From NCBI GenBank assembly GCA_949357655.1, contig CASHTG010000006.1, positions 558,001 to 622,000 of the forward strand: a stretch of DNA of 64,000 bases, in the 5' to 3' direction. A model generated the notes under the pieces. That model saw only the letters and a program-made list of their open reading frames with translations, was not told the origin of the DNA and searched no databases. The position numbers were made by a program, and so were the translations under genes. The stretch comes from Parascedosporium putredinis (taxonomy: Eukaryota > Ascomycota > Sordariomycetes > Microascales > Microascaceae). Shown here piece by piece: positions 37,401 to 48,537 of this stretch. Every line of letters starts with the position of its first letter. Position 1 is the stretch's first letter.

Positions 37401-38833
37401 AAACCGATGCGCGGCGGCCTCACCGTCAGGCCACATTAGGTGCTTCGCGACGCGCGTGAAGCCGGACAAAAGTCACAGTGCCAATCCTTTCGCGCCCCTA
37501 GCAATCCCTCACATCCGTGGAGCGGTGCATATTGGAGATAGAACACTCATCTACATCGTGAATCTGCCACTCTGTAAAGTCGCGCACCACCAGGCCAACA
37601 AACGTCGCAAAGCCCCAGTCATACATGCTTACCCCCTCCCCTGCTGGTTCACCACAGACACACCGCAGGTCCTCCGGCACTAGCGCGGATAAACCATGTG
37701 GGGTAGATCTAAGAACGCGGGTGGTGTCTTATCCCAGGCTTCAAGTTCCAGGAACCCGTAACGGGCCAAGCTTAGAAGGCCCGTATGTCGCTACCCCTAG
37801 CCAACGGCATGCAGCCCCCAAGCGTGAAGGAACCTGTCGTTAAAGGGGCGGGGTCCTAGAAAGGATATCCACATAGGGGTCTCCCATGACTGGTGGGAGC
37901 GTGGACATCGATAAAGCTGCTCTCATTCAGCCCTTTGCGGCACCCTTTTGATGTCTCCATAACAAGATTCGTATACACGGCCTTGCAAAAACGGCGGTAC
38001 CATGGTGAGGGATTGCGGACCCACTAGTCCATTGCGCAATCTAGGTCGCGTCGCACACTACATCATCGCTGTGAACAAGAGTTCGCGCGCCGGAGCTTGT
38101 CCTGTTGTCTGTTTCTTGGCATTTGCGGAAGTACCCGCACGCGACGACACTAGATCGAGCCATAGGTGGGGTGGGGGGCACCGCAGGTCATAGGAGGGCT
38201 CACTTAGACTAGGATTCCACGGGACCATATGGTTTGGCTGTGGACGGGGGCTATGGCCCCAGTCCGACAGTTACGGCGCATTCATTCACGTCCTGGTGCT
38301 AGACTTCATCCGCAATAATTCGTCAAGCGTCTCCATCTGTAAGTTTTACTTGGCTTCGGCCTGAACGATACGTGTGAGTAGATGTAGTCTTCATCCTGAT
38401 GGTATTAACTTAAGGTGCGGGTTGCGCTTGCTCCACAATTCTCAGAGCGATGGCCTTTTTGTGTATTTGATAGAATTTATTTACCCTTATTCTTCTGAGA
38501 GAAGGAAGGGAAGGCGAGGATAGACTAGACTATGTCGGAGGCCAGTCAGGGTTAAGGGCGCTCGAAAAATGATATCCTCGCGTGCATTGACATTAGCACG
38601 ATAATCCCTTACATGTAGTGTCTAGGTCGCGATTAGAGAAGGTTTCGATTAATATGTTGTCTTAATTGAAGGCCGTCGTCGCCATTGCTGGCTTAGCTGC
38701 TACCTTGGTAGGGAGCGTATAGTTGTGTGTTCCTCTTGTTTGTTTCCCCGAGCCCCCACCCAAATTCAATGGATCTTAGAAGAGATTCGCACTAGTCTAG
38801 AGCTCGATGGTGGAGAAAGCGGGTGTTAGTTGT
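34411..38833. other. 4.4 kb gene-poor interval
   Basis: No gene supported. A (TG)n run lies at about 36863-36876. The segment 37150-37480 is CpG- and GC-richer than its surroundings and is open for 172 codons on the minus strand (37469-36951), without a recognisable domain. 37498-37680 (-) has a 60-codon frame (DLRCVCGEPAGEG, DWGFATFVGLVVRD). These may be remnants or chance. Confidence 0.45.
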
Positions 38834-39903
38834 TTAGTTCTTAACGTCGCTTGACAGAAAGGTTGCCACGGCGTACGCCGAAAGCGAGATGTAATCCATG
38901 ATCCATCTCGGGAATATCCGCTCCTTCGCTATGGTAACTAGCTCTATGGTCTCGGAGGACCCGGAGAAGGGGGATAAAAGAAGAAGAAAGAAAAAGAAGA
39001 AGAAAATGTTGGTAAAGAGATTAGAAGACAAAGAAGAGGAGAGGGTAGCATAAGATGATTAAGAGTCTTTCTAACAGAGGCTTATGCGTTCCTATGCCCA
39101 ACTCTGTCGCGGTTGATTTCTCCTCACTCTATTCTCAACACACGCTAGAACAGCCAGAGCGACGTGAAACCCCTAGCGTGAACTATCAGCCACTCGCACT
39201 TTCGTCATCTTTCGCATTGGGGGCGGGAAACCAGAGGGTTGGTGATGCAAACTTACCCGATGACGCCCAGTAGGATCATTGGGACTGCAAAACCAACGCC
39301 TTCTACTGCACTCTCCGGTGTCGAGATGTCTGTGTTAACGCTCACTAGTCCGGACCTCTCCCAGTCCGTAAACGCCATAAGCACGCACCCGCCTACCAGT
39401 AAGAGGATTGTGAAGACGTGCAAGAAAGGAAAGCATGATGGACGCGGCCGCTTCAGCCGGGTTGTCGTATGCCGGGTTGAGAAGATTAGTACTCCTTCCA
39501 CGATGCCGAAGACGGCGACCCAGCATGCCTAAAGTAAAGAAAAAGACAACAGTTAGGTAAAAAGAGGGTCAACAAGAGGCCACCATGGCCATCCATACTA
39601 GCAAAGGCGAGGTGTAGTTTGGCGTATCTTTTCCTCATGTCTGGCTCTTTTTCTATGTTTTGTGCTAAGTCGGACAGGACCAACTTGGCCCGGCCTCGCT
39701 TAACAAAGCAAAAGCGTATTATGGTGAAGGTAAACTTCAAGTAGAGAAGACTTACGGCCACAAATGCAAGAACCAACCGAGTCGCATTCGCCACTCTCAT
39801 CGCATTCCAAACCAGTGTTCCCAGCGCCGCTAACGCTAGGAGCACACTGGTAGCGCAGCGCTGCTTGCACCAGCGAGATAACGGACAGCCCACGAGCTGA
39901 CAT
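38834..39903 (-). CDS. Unidentified multi-pass membrane protein (exon set uncertain)
   Basis: Not recognised. On the minus strand, coding-like pieces are joined by good splice sites: VLLALAALGTLVWNAMRV to FVA with a GTAAGT donor (about 39759); a hydrophilic piece RGRAKLVLSDLAQNIEK to YAKLHLAFAS after TTTGTTAAG; then CWVAVFGIVEGVLI, HVFTILLLVGGCVLMAF and GVGFAVPMILLGVIG ending at a GTAAGT donor (about 39254). The last exon is probably IELVTIAKERIFPRWIMDY to SSDVKN with TAA at 38834. At least four membrane segments are visible. The reading frame around 39400-39480 is ambiguous and single-base slips are likely, as elsewhere. The start is unknown: 39903 is one option, and an open frame continues upstream to 40234. 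A PTH11/RTA1-like or DUF-type fungal membrane protein is possible. Confidence 0.4.
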
Positions 39904-40901
39904 TGTGTTGTGCTGTATGGAAGCTGATGTATTTTTTTACCAGAAAGGCAAGGTGGGGCTGGTGATGTCTGAGTCCTGGCCTCGTCTTCGCCACATCGAT
40001 GCCAAGGGAAGAATTAGAAGACGCAAAGAGAGTGTGGAAATAACAGCGACAGGCCGACAGAATCACGTCGCGGACAAAGATCAATAGACGCAGTTCCAAT
40101 TCGACTTCGTGTAAGAGGAAAACCGTCACTGAAGTAGTGGAAGGGGGCCAAAGGAAAGAAAAGGCGACAAGGGATGGGCGAGAATGAACAATCTTGATTC
40201 CAGGAAGATTGGAATGGAATGTGGAGAGAAACAAAAGATGGGCCCGGCCTGTTCCCTTTTGCTCTAACGTTGGTCTGGCTAAATTGAGCTGTCACGACGA
40301 TGAGACGTTGACATCTTGCGATATGGTTGGGTGGAAGGAAGGGCCCCTTGCCCGAAGTGTTTCGTCGATCTAATAGCCGTGGAGATTAAGAGCAATTCAA
40401 GATAGTATATCTCGGAGTGCCAGTTAAGCCCATGCCAAACACATAGTGGTATCCCCGGAATTTCTCATTCGGGACCGGCTAACATCCCGATGACTCGGAA
40501 GCCTAGGAAGTATTAAACCCAATCAAGACACGAAGGGAAGAAAAAAAAGGAGACGAGAAAAAGGATCCAAATCAACGGATATATATACATAGAAAAAAAC
40601 GCGAAACTATTCGCGAAAAACTTACCCGCGACACTCCCTATCGTCGCGATCATGGAGCTTGTACCTACGTGTCCAGGCTAAGAGTATCGATCGCTATCAT
40701 CGCTATCATCGTTCGTCGTACGGCTCGTCGGTCAGGGCGCTGAACTTAAATTGTGCAAGGAAAGGTGGTCAGAGAGGTCCTTTGGAAAACAGATCAATGG
40801 AATATAGCCTTTCTGTTTCATTAGTTGCTTGGATATTTGCCATCTATTTCGTTTCCTTTAGCCCCCTTTTTCGGGGCAAAATCAAGAACCTTTTCTCTTG
40901 C
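39904..40901. other. Intergenic
   Basis: Possible upstream part of the membrane-protein gene at its left end (minus frame open to 40234), otherwise nothing supported. Purine-rich around 40530-40570. Confidence 0.45.
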
Positions 40902-41672
40902 TTAGTGATATCCCTCAAACGTGTCTTCCTTATTCTTTCCAACTTTGGCGATGGCTTCGGAGATAGTCAAGTCTCCTTCACCCGGTCCGAGCAAATCGAA
41001 TGCGAGGCCAATGGTATCCTTGTTCCTTAAACATGCGAGAATAGCGCCCGCCACGTCCTCCCTGGGGATTTCTCCTTGCATCCCCACCTTTCCAGCCCTG
41101 ACTTTGCCGGTTCCTAGTTCTGTCGAAAGTGACCCGGGCCGAAGAATGGTATAGTCAAGCCCACGCTTGCCATTCTGACTGACAAGGTCCTTGTCGGCGG
41201 CCAACTTGGCCTTGTAATATGTTCCGATGGCCTTCCACGCCGCCTCGCTTCTCTTCACGTCTTCGGGTTTATACCAATCCGGCGTAGGTTTCGACTCGCG
41301 GTCCCTGACGTCCACAGCGCTCACCATGACGAATCGCTTGGGCTTTCCGGTAGTCGCGGCAGCAAACGCATCAAAGACCTTGACCGCGCCCTCGTGATCC
41401 ACTGCCTTGGTGCGCTCGGCGCTGCCACCGCCTGCGCCGGCGGACCAGACGATGGCATCGGGCTGAGTGTGCTCGATTGTGGCCGTGATCTCTGTGACGA
41501 GCGCGTCTTCGACGGACTGGATAATTGGGCTGGCGCCTAGCTCCTTGAGTTCGGCCTCCTGGGCGGGGTTGCGGATGATGCTGTACACCGTCGCACCCGG
41601 CTCTGCGGAGAGCAGCTTTGTGAGATGGCGGGCAACCTTGCCGCTGCCTCCGAAGATGAGAGTAGTAGACAT
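40902..41672 (-). CDS. NAD(P)-binding Rossmann protein (atypical SDR / NmrA-like)
   Basis: An intact single-exon frame of 257 codons with no slips. Start at 41672: MSTTLIFGGSGKVARHLTKL has the glycine-rich dinucleotide motif (GGSGKVA); an in-frame upstream ATG at 41798 would add an unlikely 42-residue leader. Later blocks fit the atypical SDR fold: DAIVWSAGAGGGS, RFVMVSAVDVRD, YYKAKLAADKDL with a Tyr-X3-Lys arrangement, LDYTILRPGSLS, and GEIPREDVAGAILACL. No signal peptide or TM segment, so cytosolic. Such proteins bind NAD(P) and act as reductases or as redox-sensing regulators; which one applies cannot be told. An E-box and a 12-bp palindrome lie just upstream. Confidence 0.9.
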   Translation of the reverse strand: MSTTLIFGGSGKVARHLTKLLSAEPGATVYSIIRNPAQEAELKELGASPIIQSVEDALVTEITATIEHTQPDAIVWSAGAGGGSAERTKAVDHEGAVKVFDAFAAATTGKPKRFVMVSAVDVRDRESKPTPDWYKPEDVKRSEAAWKAIGTYYKAKLAADKDLVSQNGKRGLDYTILRPGSLSTELGTGKVRAGKVGMQGEIPREDVAGAILACLRNKDTIGLAFDLLGPGEGDLTISEAIAKVGKNKEDTFEGYH

Positions 41673-41783
41673 GATAGACGGTTGTTGTGTGTGAAGATCG
41701 TGGGATGTAAAAGCTCGATGCTCCGTCCTAACTTTGATAGGTTCTCTTATTCGCGTCAACACAATTCTCGAATGTTGAGATTC

Positions 41784-41789
41784 CACGTG
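41784..41789. promoter_or_regulatory. CACGTG E-box upstream of the NAD(P)-binding gene
   Basis: Palindromic CACGTG about 112 bases upstream of the ATG at 41672, a typical bHLH-factor site. Function inferred from position. Confidence 0.35.
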
Positions 41790-41814
41790 CGCGTTCAAGG
41801 CTAAAAGCTTGATC

Positions 41815-41826
41815 TTTTGATCAAAA
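41815..41826. promoter_or_regulatory. 12-bp perfect palindrome TTTTGATCAAAA
   Basis: Perfect inverted repeat about 145 bases upstream of the NAD(P)-binding gene; could bind a dimeric factor. Position is the only support. Confidence 0.25.
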
Positions 41827-44325
41827 AGGTTACTAGAAATGGAAAGTCAAGCGTATATCAAGAATCGAAGCGGCCGTGGAATCAGGAGGAATGCGGTCAA
41901 CGCTGCAGTCTGCGGGGCTCTGAGTATCCAGGCATGCTGGGATGGCAATCATGCCCCCAACAGGTGCCGGTTCATCATGACGTGTCGCCGCACATGCTCC
42001 ACCGGAATTATTTTTGCTGAATCGGGTGTTCTGATGCCGTTACGTCATCGAATACAGTGAGCCTTCTGGAACTAGTCTTTGGCATTTGACCTCCACTCGA
42101 AATGTGGTACCATCACCATTCAAGGAGATGAGCTCATGCGATTCAACATCCCGCCTGATTAGTCATTGAAGCACAGCTGCGGTGATCGCGCTAGGATGAG
42201 GAGAACCCTGTTGAAAAAAGCGTGCTTATTAATCTGTGGAAGCGAGGGGTTGAGCTGGAGGGCACTCCCTTTTCTTCTCACAGCCATAATAGTCGAGGAA
42301 CTTGATTGAATTGGCTTCCCACCACCAGTCTTGCCCATTCTCCTTCTCTGCTCCTCTGGGCTTGGGGCTTCAGCTACACATGGCCACGGCATTTATTACT
42401 GGTTGAGTGGCACCAAGCCTGGCCAAAAACCGCTTTCTCCAGGTGCAGAGCCCCTGCATGTGTGCAGTGACGACCCATAAATGGTGTCATTCTTCCCCAA
42501 CATGGCAAATTCTCGGAGTTTGCAGAGTCGGTGAGGCCAATCTAGCAGAGAAGAGGAAATTGGGTGTCTGATTATTATGAGATGGATTGATTCAAGTGAC
42601 TGTAGGGATTGAAAGCTCTAAGAACACACAATGTCTCCCACCTTACCTTACATGGGGGTTTCAGAGTAGCATTCCAGGTGCAACACCTGATTTCTCGTTA
42701 CCCCATTGACGGCCCTAAGCAAGTCAACCAGACACCAGGGTGGGAGTGGCATCGTGAGAGAATCCATTAAGTAATACTAGTCATGCTCTCTGGCGAAGAT
42801 GTAGTTTCGTTTTTTTCTTTCATCCTCGCTATTTAACTATGCCTTCTCATCTGCGCTGGGGTCTTGTCAGCTCTGGTTGTCGCGATTCCGACCTTGTTAT
42901 GGTTGGGGCTGGCGGGATACCCAGCCAAGTTGTGATGTTGGAATCCACCACACGACTGATGCAATGATGGACCGTGGGGTATTACCAGCCAAACGGTTGT
43001 CCAGGCTGAGATTATTACCAATGGAATTTATCGATCAATTACACTTACATGTAGGTTTGGATCCCTAAAATAGGTAGTTTGATCTGTTTTTTTTCTCCCT
43101 CTCCCGCATAGCTTGGACTAGCAGAATCACTGGCACAAGGGATTGATCAGGGCCATGGGCTCAAAAGAGATCAAGATTACATCAGGATAAGAGGGTCCAG
43201 TAGCGGCGGCATATTCGTGGCATCTCGTTATTCGGAATGTCTATTATTCATCGTCGCCGTCCGGTCCTGCTTCGGGCAAGGTCCACTGTAAATAATTATG
43301 CCTCCTACTAGTCCTTCCGCAATGATGGAAAACGAAAAGCTACCTAACTAGTCGCTTTCGTTCACAAAGAAAGTTTTTGAAATGCGGAAGGCAGCCCCAC
43401 ATCTTCAGTAGCGGCGCTTGTGCTCTCTATGAATCTCAAGTCTCTCAGTCCGGCGAGGTGGCTCGTCTTGGGACGGGCAAGAGAACGAGGCCAAAAACAA
43501 CCAGGCCGGGGTACGGTGACGGGTTCGTTCACCTCGATTATGGAATTTCTCAACGTGCAAAAAGAGCAGCGCTACTCGGCACGGTACACGCAATCGACCG
43601 GGCTACGTGGTGTTTGTTGCTGGACCGGGGATGGGGATGTGAGGAGTAAAAAGGCTTAGCAACGGCCGAACGGCACCCGCCTCGATTGAAGCTCCGCGGA
43701 GATGTCGATTTCGCAACAGCTCAGGATTCCCCTTTCCACGCCGAACCAGATTTCGTTCGTACCACCAAAAGGGCCTCAGCTGTGGAGCTTGCAGTTCTCA
43801 TTACCTGACAATTCTTTCCTTTTGGTTAGAAAAACATAGTCGTCTCTCTTTACCGAGGACCACGACATCGGGCTTCGGAAGAGTGCAGGGCCTTCCCGAA
43901 GACGACATAGTCAATCGACCCTTCCCCCAATGCCAAGATGGTTGTTCAGGTTCTTCTTAAAACCCTTCCATTCTTCTCCACTTCCTCTAGGCGCTGGACC
44001 GGTGAAAGCCTCGTTCCCCAACCGTAGTTCACCAAAGGACTATAGACACCAAAGCTCTCGATTCAAACAAGCCCTCGACCGTTTCCTATCTTCCTCGCCT
44101 CAACGATTATCCACCTTGCTCCGGACCTCCGCCGATTGCCTCTCCTCCCGGCCCGATTCGCTCTATTTGTGGCAACGCGTTCTACAAGAGAACCGCTCGA
44201 GTTTGTGAGAAAACCGTCCGGTTGGATCTGCCAGTGTTGTGCAATTTATGATGGGTTGACGGCTCACATCGTTCGTCCCCGCCCGAACTTTCGCCCCACC
44301 TCCCCTCCTTCCCGTTCTCCCGACA
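41827..44325. other. 2.5 kb intergenic, no gene seen
   Basis: Divergent upstream space between the NAD(P)-binding gene (-) and the HPP gene (+). Frames under 92 codons without motifs. A 92-codon + frame at 43930-44208 could be leader or an upstream exon of the HPP gene but is not supported. Confidence 0.5.
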
Positions 44326-45450
44326 ATGCACCGCGCTCCGACAGGAGGTGCTCCGTCACACATGAGGATCCCCACGCGCCCCGATATCACATCCCGCACC
44401 CCGACTACCAATTCCTCCACCAGCTCCATCACCGCCCTACCGCCAGCCAGAACCCAGAGCTACTCCAATAGGCACGTCAATACACATTCATACCCACCTA
44501 CACACCTTCACGCGGGCGAGGACGAGAAGAAAGAGAGGCAGAGAGACGATTATGATGACGCCCCCACATCTTCAGGCGTGCGAGCCACCCAGAACCTCAT
44601 CCACACGTCGAAGAGGAGCTAGGATGGGCCGCGCGGTTGCATCGAGCACTTCCTTATGCTATATCACACTTTCTCGGCCATCGGACTAAGCCTCACGTAC
44701 CCGCACACCCGATTCTGGGTCTTTTTGGACGTTTGTGGGGATCATGTGTGCCATCATCCTAATTGCCGTGGTCGCGGAGCACATTCCGATGTTCTTTAAC
44801 AACGGAGCCCCTGTAATCGTAGCAAGCTTCGTACGTCTCTCATATTCCTTCGTTTTTTCTTCCTTTCCCGATTCTCGTTTCTCTCCCTCTGAAACCAGCT
44901 TCCGTATAAAGCAATGATCAGACCACGCTAACCGTTGGGGCTGAGCCTCCTTTGTCCGTTCTTAGGTGCCGCTGCGGTCTTGGAATTCCAGGCGATCGAG
45001 TCGCCCTTTGCTCAGCCAAGAAACGTCATATGCTCACAAATAATCGCATCCGTCCTTGGGGTAGGCATCTCCAAGCTATTTGCACTCTCGTCCAACCATA
45101 TGGGTCTTCGTTTCGTTGGCGGGGCGCTTGCGTGCGCGCTAGCGACGGTGCTGATGGCGGTTACCGGTACCGTTCACCCTCCAGCAGGCGCCACCGCCCT
45201 TATCGCCGTCGTTGACGAGCGCACCATCGAGCTTGGCTGGCGATTCGTGCCCCTCGTCCTCCTAAGCTCTGTTTTTATGTTTCTTATTGCTCTCCTCGTA
45301 AATAACATTCAGAAGCGGTACCCAGTCTACTGGTGGTCGCCGAAAAAGTTGACGAAACCAGCCGTGAAAAAGGAAGAGAGCAATTTTTCCGCTGCGTCCA
45401 CCATAGAAGCCGGGCATCAAGTGCCCTCGGTTTCAAGATCGCCTCATTGA
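44326..45450 (+). CDS. HPP-family integral membrane protein
   Basis: The conserved part is clear: RFWVFWTFVGIMCAIILIAV after one correction, NNGAPVIVASF, then an intron (44831-44965, GTACGT to TTCTTAG, CGCTAAC branch site), then GAAAVLEFQAIESPFAQPRN, GGALACALATVLMAVTGTVH, HPPAGATALIAVVDE and LVLLSSVFMFLIALLVNNIQ. The HPP motif after TGTV gives the family its name. About four membrane helices are visible. Bacterial and plastid relatives have been linked to nitrite transport; the fungal role is open. The 5' end is uncertain: I give the ATG at 44326, but only the part from ELGWAARLHRALPYAISHFL (about 44614) is family-like. The T run at 44722-44726 seems to have one base too many, and a G seems missing at the acceptor. 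The tail is hydrophilic, ending at TGA 45448-45450. Confidence 0.75.
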
Positions 45451-48400
45451 GAAGGAAAAGGGTCCAATTTAACCTCTTTTGGTTCTTTTCTTTTTCTTCT
45501 TTTTTGGCGTTTGTTTGTCTGTACTCCCAACTAAAATTTAGAGAGAGGAAAGGGGTTGAATAAGGTTAGATGGGTAGATTCAAGATTAGAATCGAGGGAA
45601 ACGAGACTCTATAAGGACACAATCATCCAAGAGAGCACCTCGATAATAGAACCGAAAAGAGATAGAGCTGAGAGTGATACACGAATATTAGAGGGTTAGA
45701 CGTAAGCCAACCCGTGGCGGCCTGATGTTACGCGATCGGTCCGGCGGCAGGGCGAAGAGAGCAATCTACCGAACGATTGTGGATCAATAGATCTTTAAGC
45801 TTTCCATTTCGTTACACTTACCTAGGAAGTGTCAAGAGGTCTTCCATTCCCATTCTCTCATGGGCTATTATTATCCTTATCCGTTGAGACTTGAAATGGA
45901 ACCATGTGCGGGTCGAATGGGGCTTTCGCAAAGTATTAGACCATGGCCCGTTCTCCTTTGTCGCATTGGGCCTCTCGTGGCACACGGAGCAATGAATCCA
46001 GCAGTGACCCATCAGTAATACCTACATAGTATTGATCGACTGGCCTTCTATGTCGATGTCGATGTCAGTGTTAGAGAGTGGAAGGGGCCAAATGCGACAC
46101 GCCACAGTGATCGCTACCGGGAGCTTTCCGAGCAAGCAAGAATGTGCAAGGTACCCTCTTGCCTCTCCTCCGCTGCTTTTCTTTCCTCTTTCTTTTTCTT
46201 TTCCCTTTCATTCCCATCGCATACTGTGTACACCATGTAGGCTTCGTGGTACTTCTGCAAGTGCAACGGGCACTGTGCCCTGGCAGGCTGAGGAAAGGAA
46301 AAGGCACGGCTGGCTTCCTGGCGTGAATCACCCTTTCCCTTGAGGCTGATCCTCGACTCGTGCTTCAGCCTCCCTCTACGCTTCTTCTCGCGAGTCCAGA
46401 GCTCGTTTGGTGAGGGAGCAAAGTCCCCGGTTTGCCAAGAATACACGCAAGGAAGCTGAGCGACAAGGCTGCGGCAGCTACTTCATACATTCATTCTACA
46501 AGTACCTTAGTCTCGAAGCCAAGTTTGAGCGCGCAGACCAGGTAGGTTATGTGAAGCCAGTTCCCCAACCTGACCAATTCAACCGATAATGATCAATAAT
46601 AATAATTATATTTCATTGAGGTCCTGCTAGGGTTATCAATTTCCAAGGTTTTTTTTCCCTCTTTGTTTCGACGCAGGGTGAGAGCTGAAGGTTCCTTGGC
46701 TACTTGTACATGTCGACGGAGAAAGCCCCAATTACATCAGTTCTAGGTATCATCACCTTGCGGCAGCGTTGACCCCAGGAGCTTAGGGATGGTGAGCCCC
46801 GCTCGTGCGACTCGCAGTCCTCGAAGACCCACCCCAAGGAGCAAACCCTCCGAAGAATTTCCCCAAACGACGGTCCTTCAAGATCTAGACCCCTCCAGGC
46901 CCCATAGCCAATCTCAAATCCTCCTCAACTCGCAACTTCGTCACGCGAAGCATGGGAAACCACCTTGTTGTTTCCAGATTCTCTCCTATTCTCTTCAAAA
47001 GAGAGAAGGGGAGAAGAGGGAAAAAAAAAAAAAAAAAAATAGGACAGAAGGAAAAATCTAAAACGGCGCAAAAAGAAAAAAATTCATCGCGGCGTACACA
47101 GTGGAAGATGGATAACATCCCAGTCATCTTGAGCATCACTGCCTCTAATTCCTTGCCCATGTCAATCCTACCTTTAATACACCTTACTTGTTCCTTATGC
47201 TCTCTCGATGATTAGCAAGGAACAATTATATAATCGTATGTCTATATTTGTCTCGATTTTAGACTATCCTCCTGTCTGGTGGTTATGACTCGCGTGGGAC
47301 TAGCAGGCACAATATCCCCATGTTCGCCTGGCGTCATCAGGGTCTTCCCTCCTTAAGAGATTATAAGTTTGGTCTTACCTTTCGCTGGGCGGGTATAATG
47401 GCTCTTAGTCTCCAAGATTGATGCTGCTGCAGTCGGAAAGTATGCTCCTTCAAAACAGAATTTCGACCCTTCGCCTCACCCCCAACCCCACTCTTCTCTC
47501 CTCTCCTCGCCGATACCTACGTCTTACTTCCTTCATAGTCTACCTACTTTCTCGAGGTATTAGAGACTACTATATTCTTCTAGACTATATCCCCTCCCCG
47601 GAAAACATCCTAATACAAGTTGACTATATCTATAGTCCTTGCTTTATACTCGTCTCCCTCCCGTAGTACCCTCTTGCGACTCATGCCCATCCCTCTCTAG
47701 GAGCAATTCTCCTTGTTGAGAAGCCCAAGGTTAATTGTCTTACGGGGCATTTCTCCTGATTGGCAAATTAAATACTATCTCTCGCTTCATACTAGCTGTC
47801 ATCTTTTTCCCTTTCGGCAAGAGGCGCTCCTCTAGGTGTTAGATGCTGCTACTCCCCTGCACCTCCGTTTGATGCCTCCCCTTTCGGCGTGCATGAGGTG
47901 CTACCTCTTGACGGATAGGACCAGCCAAGACAAAACCTTCATAGGCCACAACTTTCTCTTTCTGCAAAGACTTCGAAGCTCTGCGCCGCTATGTGGCCAC
48001 AGGAGCGGCAGTCCCTTAGCACCGGCCAGGAAGCCATGTTAGGTTCACTACATAGACGCTGAGGAGCGTGCATAAACCGTGCATACATCATTGATGTATA
48101 CATAGATATATGCTGTTATATTTACTCATTCATGGCCATGTATACGTGGAACAAGAACAAGAAGAGCGAACTGGGCGATGAGGATGAGAACAATAATTAG
48201 GGCAGTAACAGTAATAGCAATAGAATGGGGAGAGAATGGCGGACGCGGGCCTATGGGTTTAGTCTTCAAGCAAAGTCAGGAGGTATATTTTCAATCATTT
48301 TGTCTGTTTCGTATTATACAATGCTTTGTTTCCCTTTTTATGTAGGGTAAGCTTCAAAAGGGTAGTGTTGTAATCCTAAGCCATGGTGTTTTGGCCGGCG

Positions 48401-48537
48401 AGATGTAAAGAGAGAAAGAAGAGAAGAAGAAAAAGAAAGAAGAGAAGAAAAAAGAAGGGAAGGCGAGTTTCAAGACAAAGCGCCTACAAGCCTACGGGGG
48501 AAAGAAAAAGAAAACGCCAGCCGTATATGAGTCGAAT
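45451..48537. other. 3.1 kb gene-poor interval with A and purine tracts
   Basis: A run of 19 A lies at 47021-47039. 47480-47680 is rich in CTA/TATA-type words (for example actatattcttctagactatatc spread over 47567-47592), which resembles C-to-T decay. 48407-48463 is an unbroken 57-base purine tract in the 3' flank of the multicopper oxidase gene. No gene supported. Confidence 0.5.
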
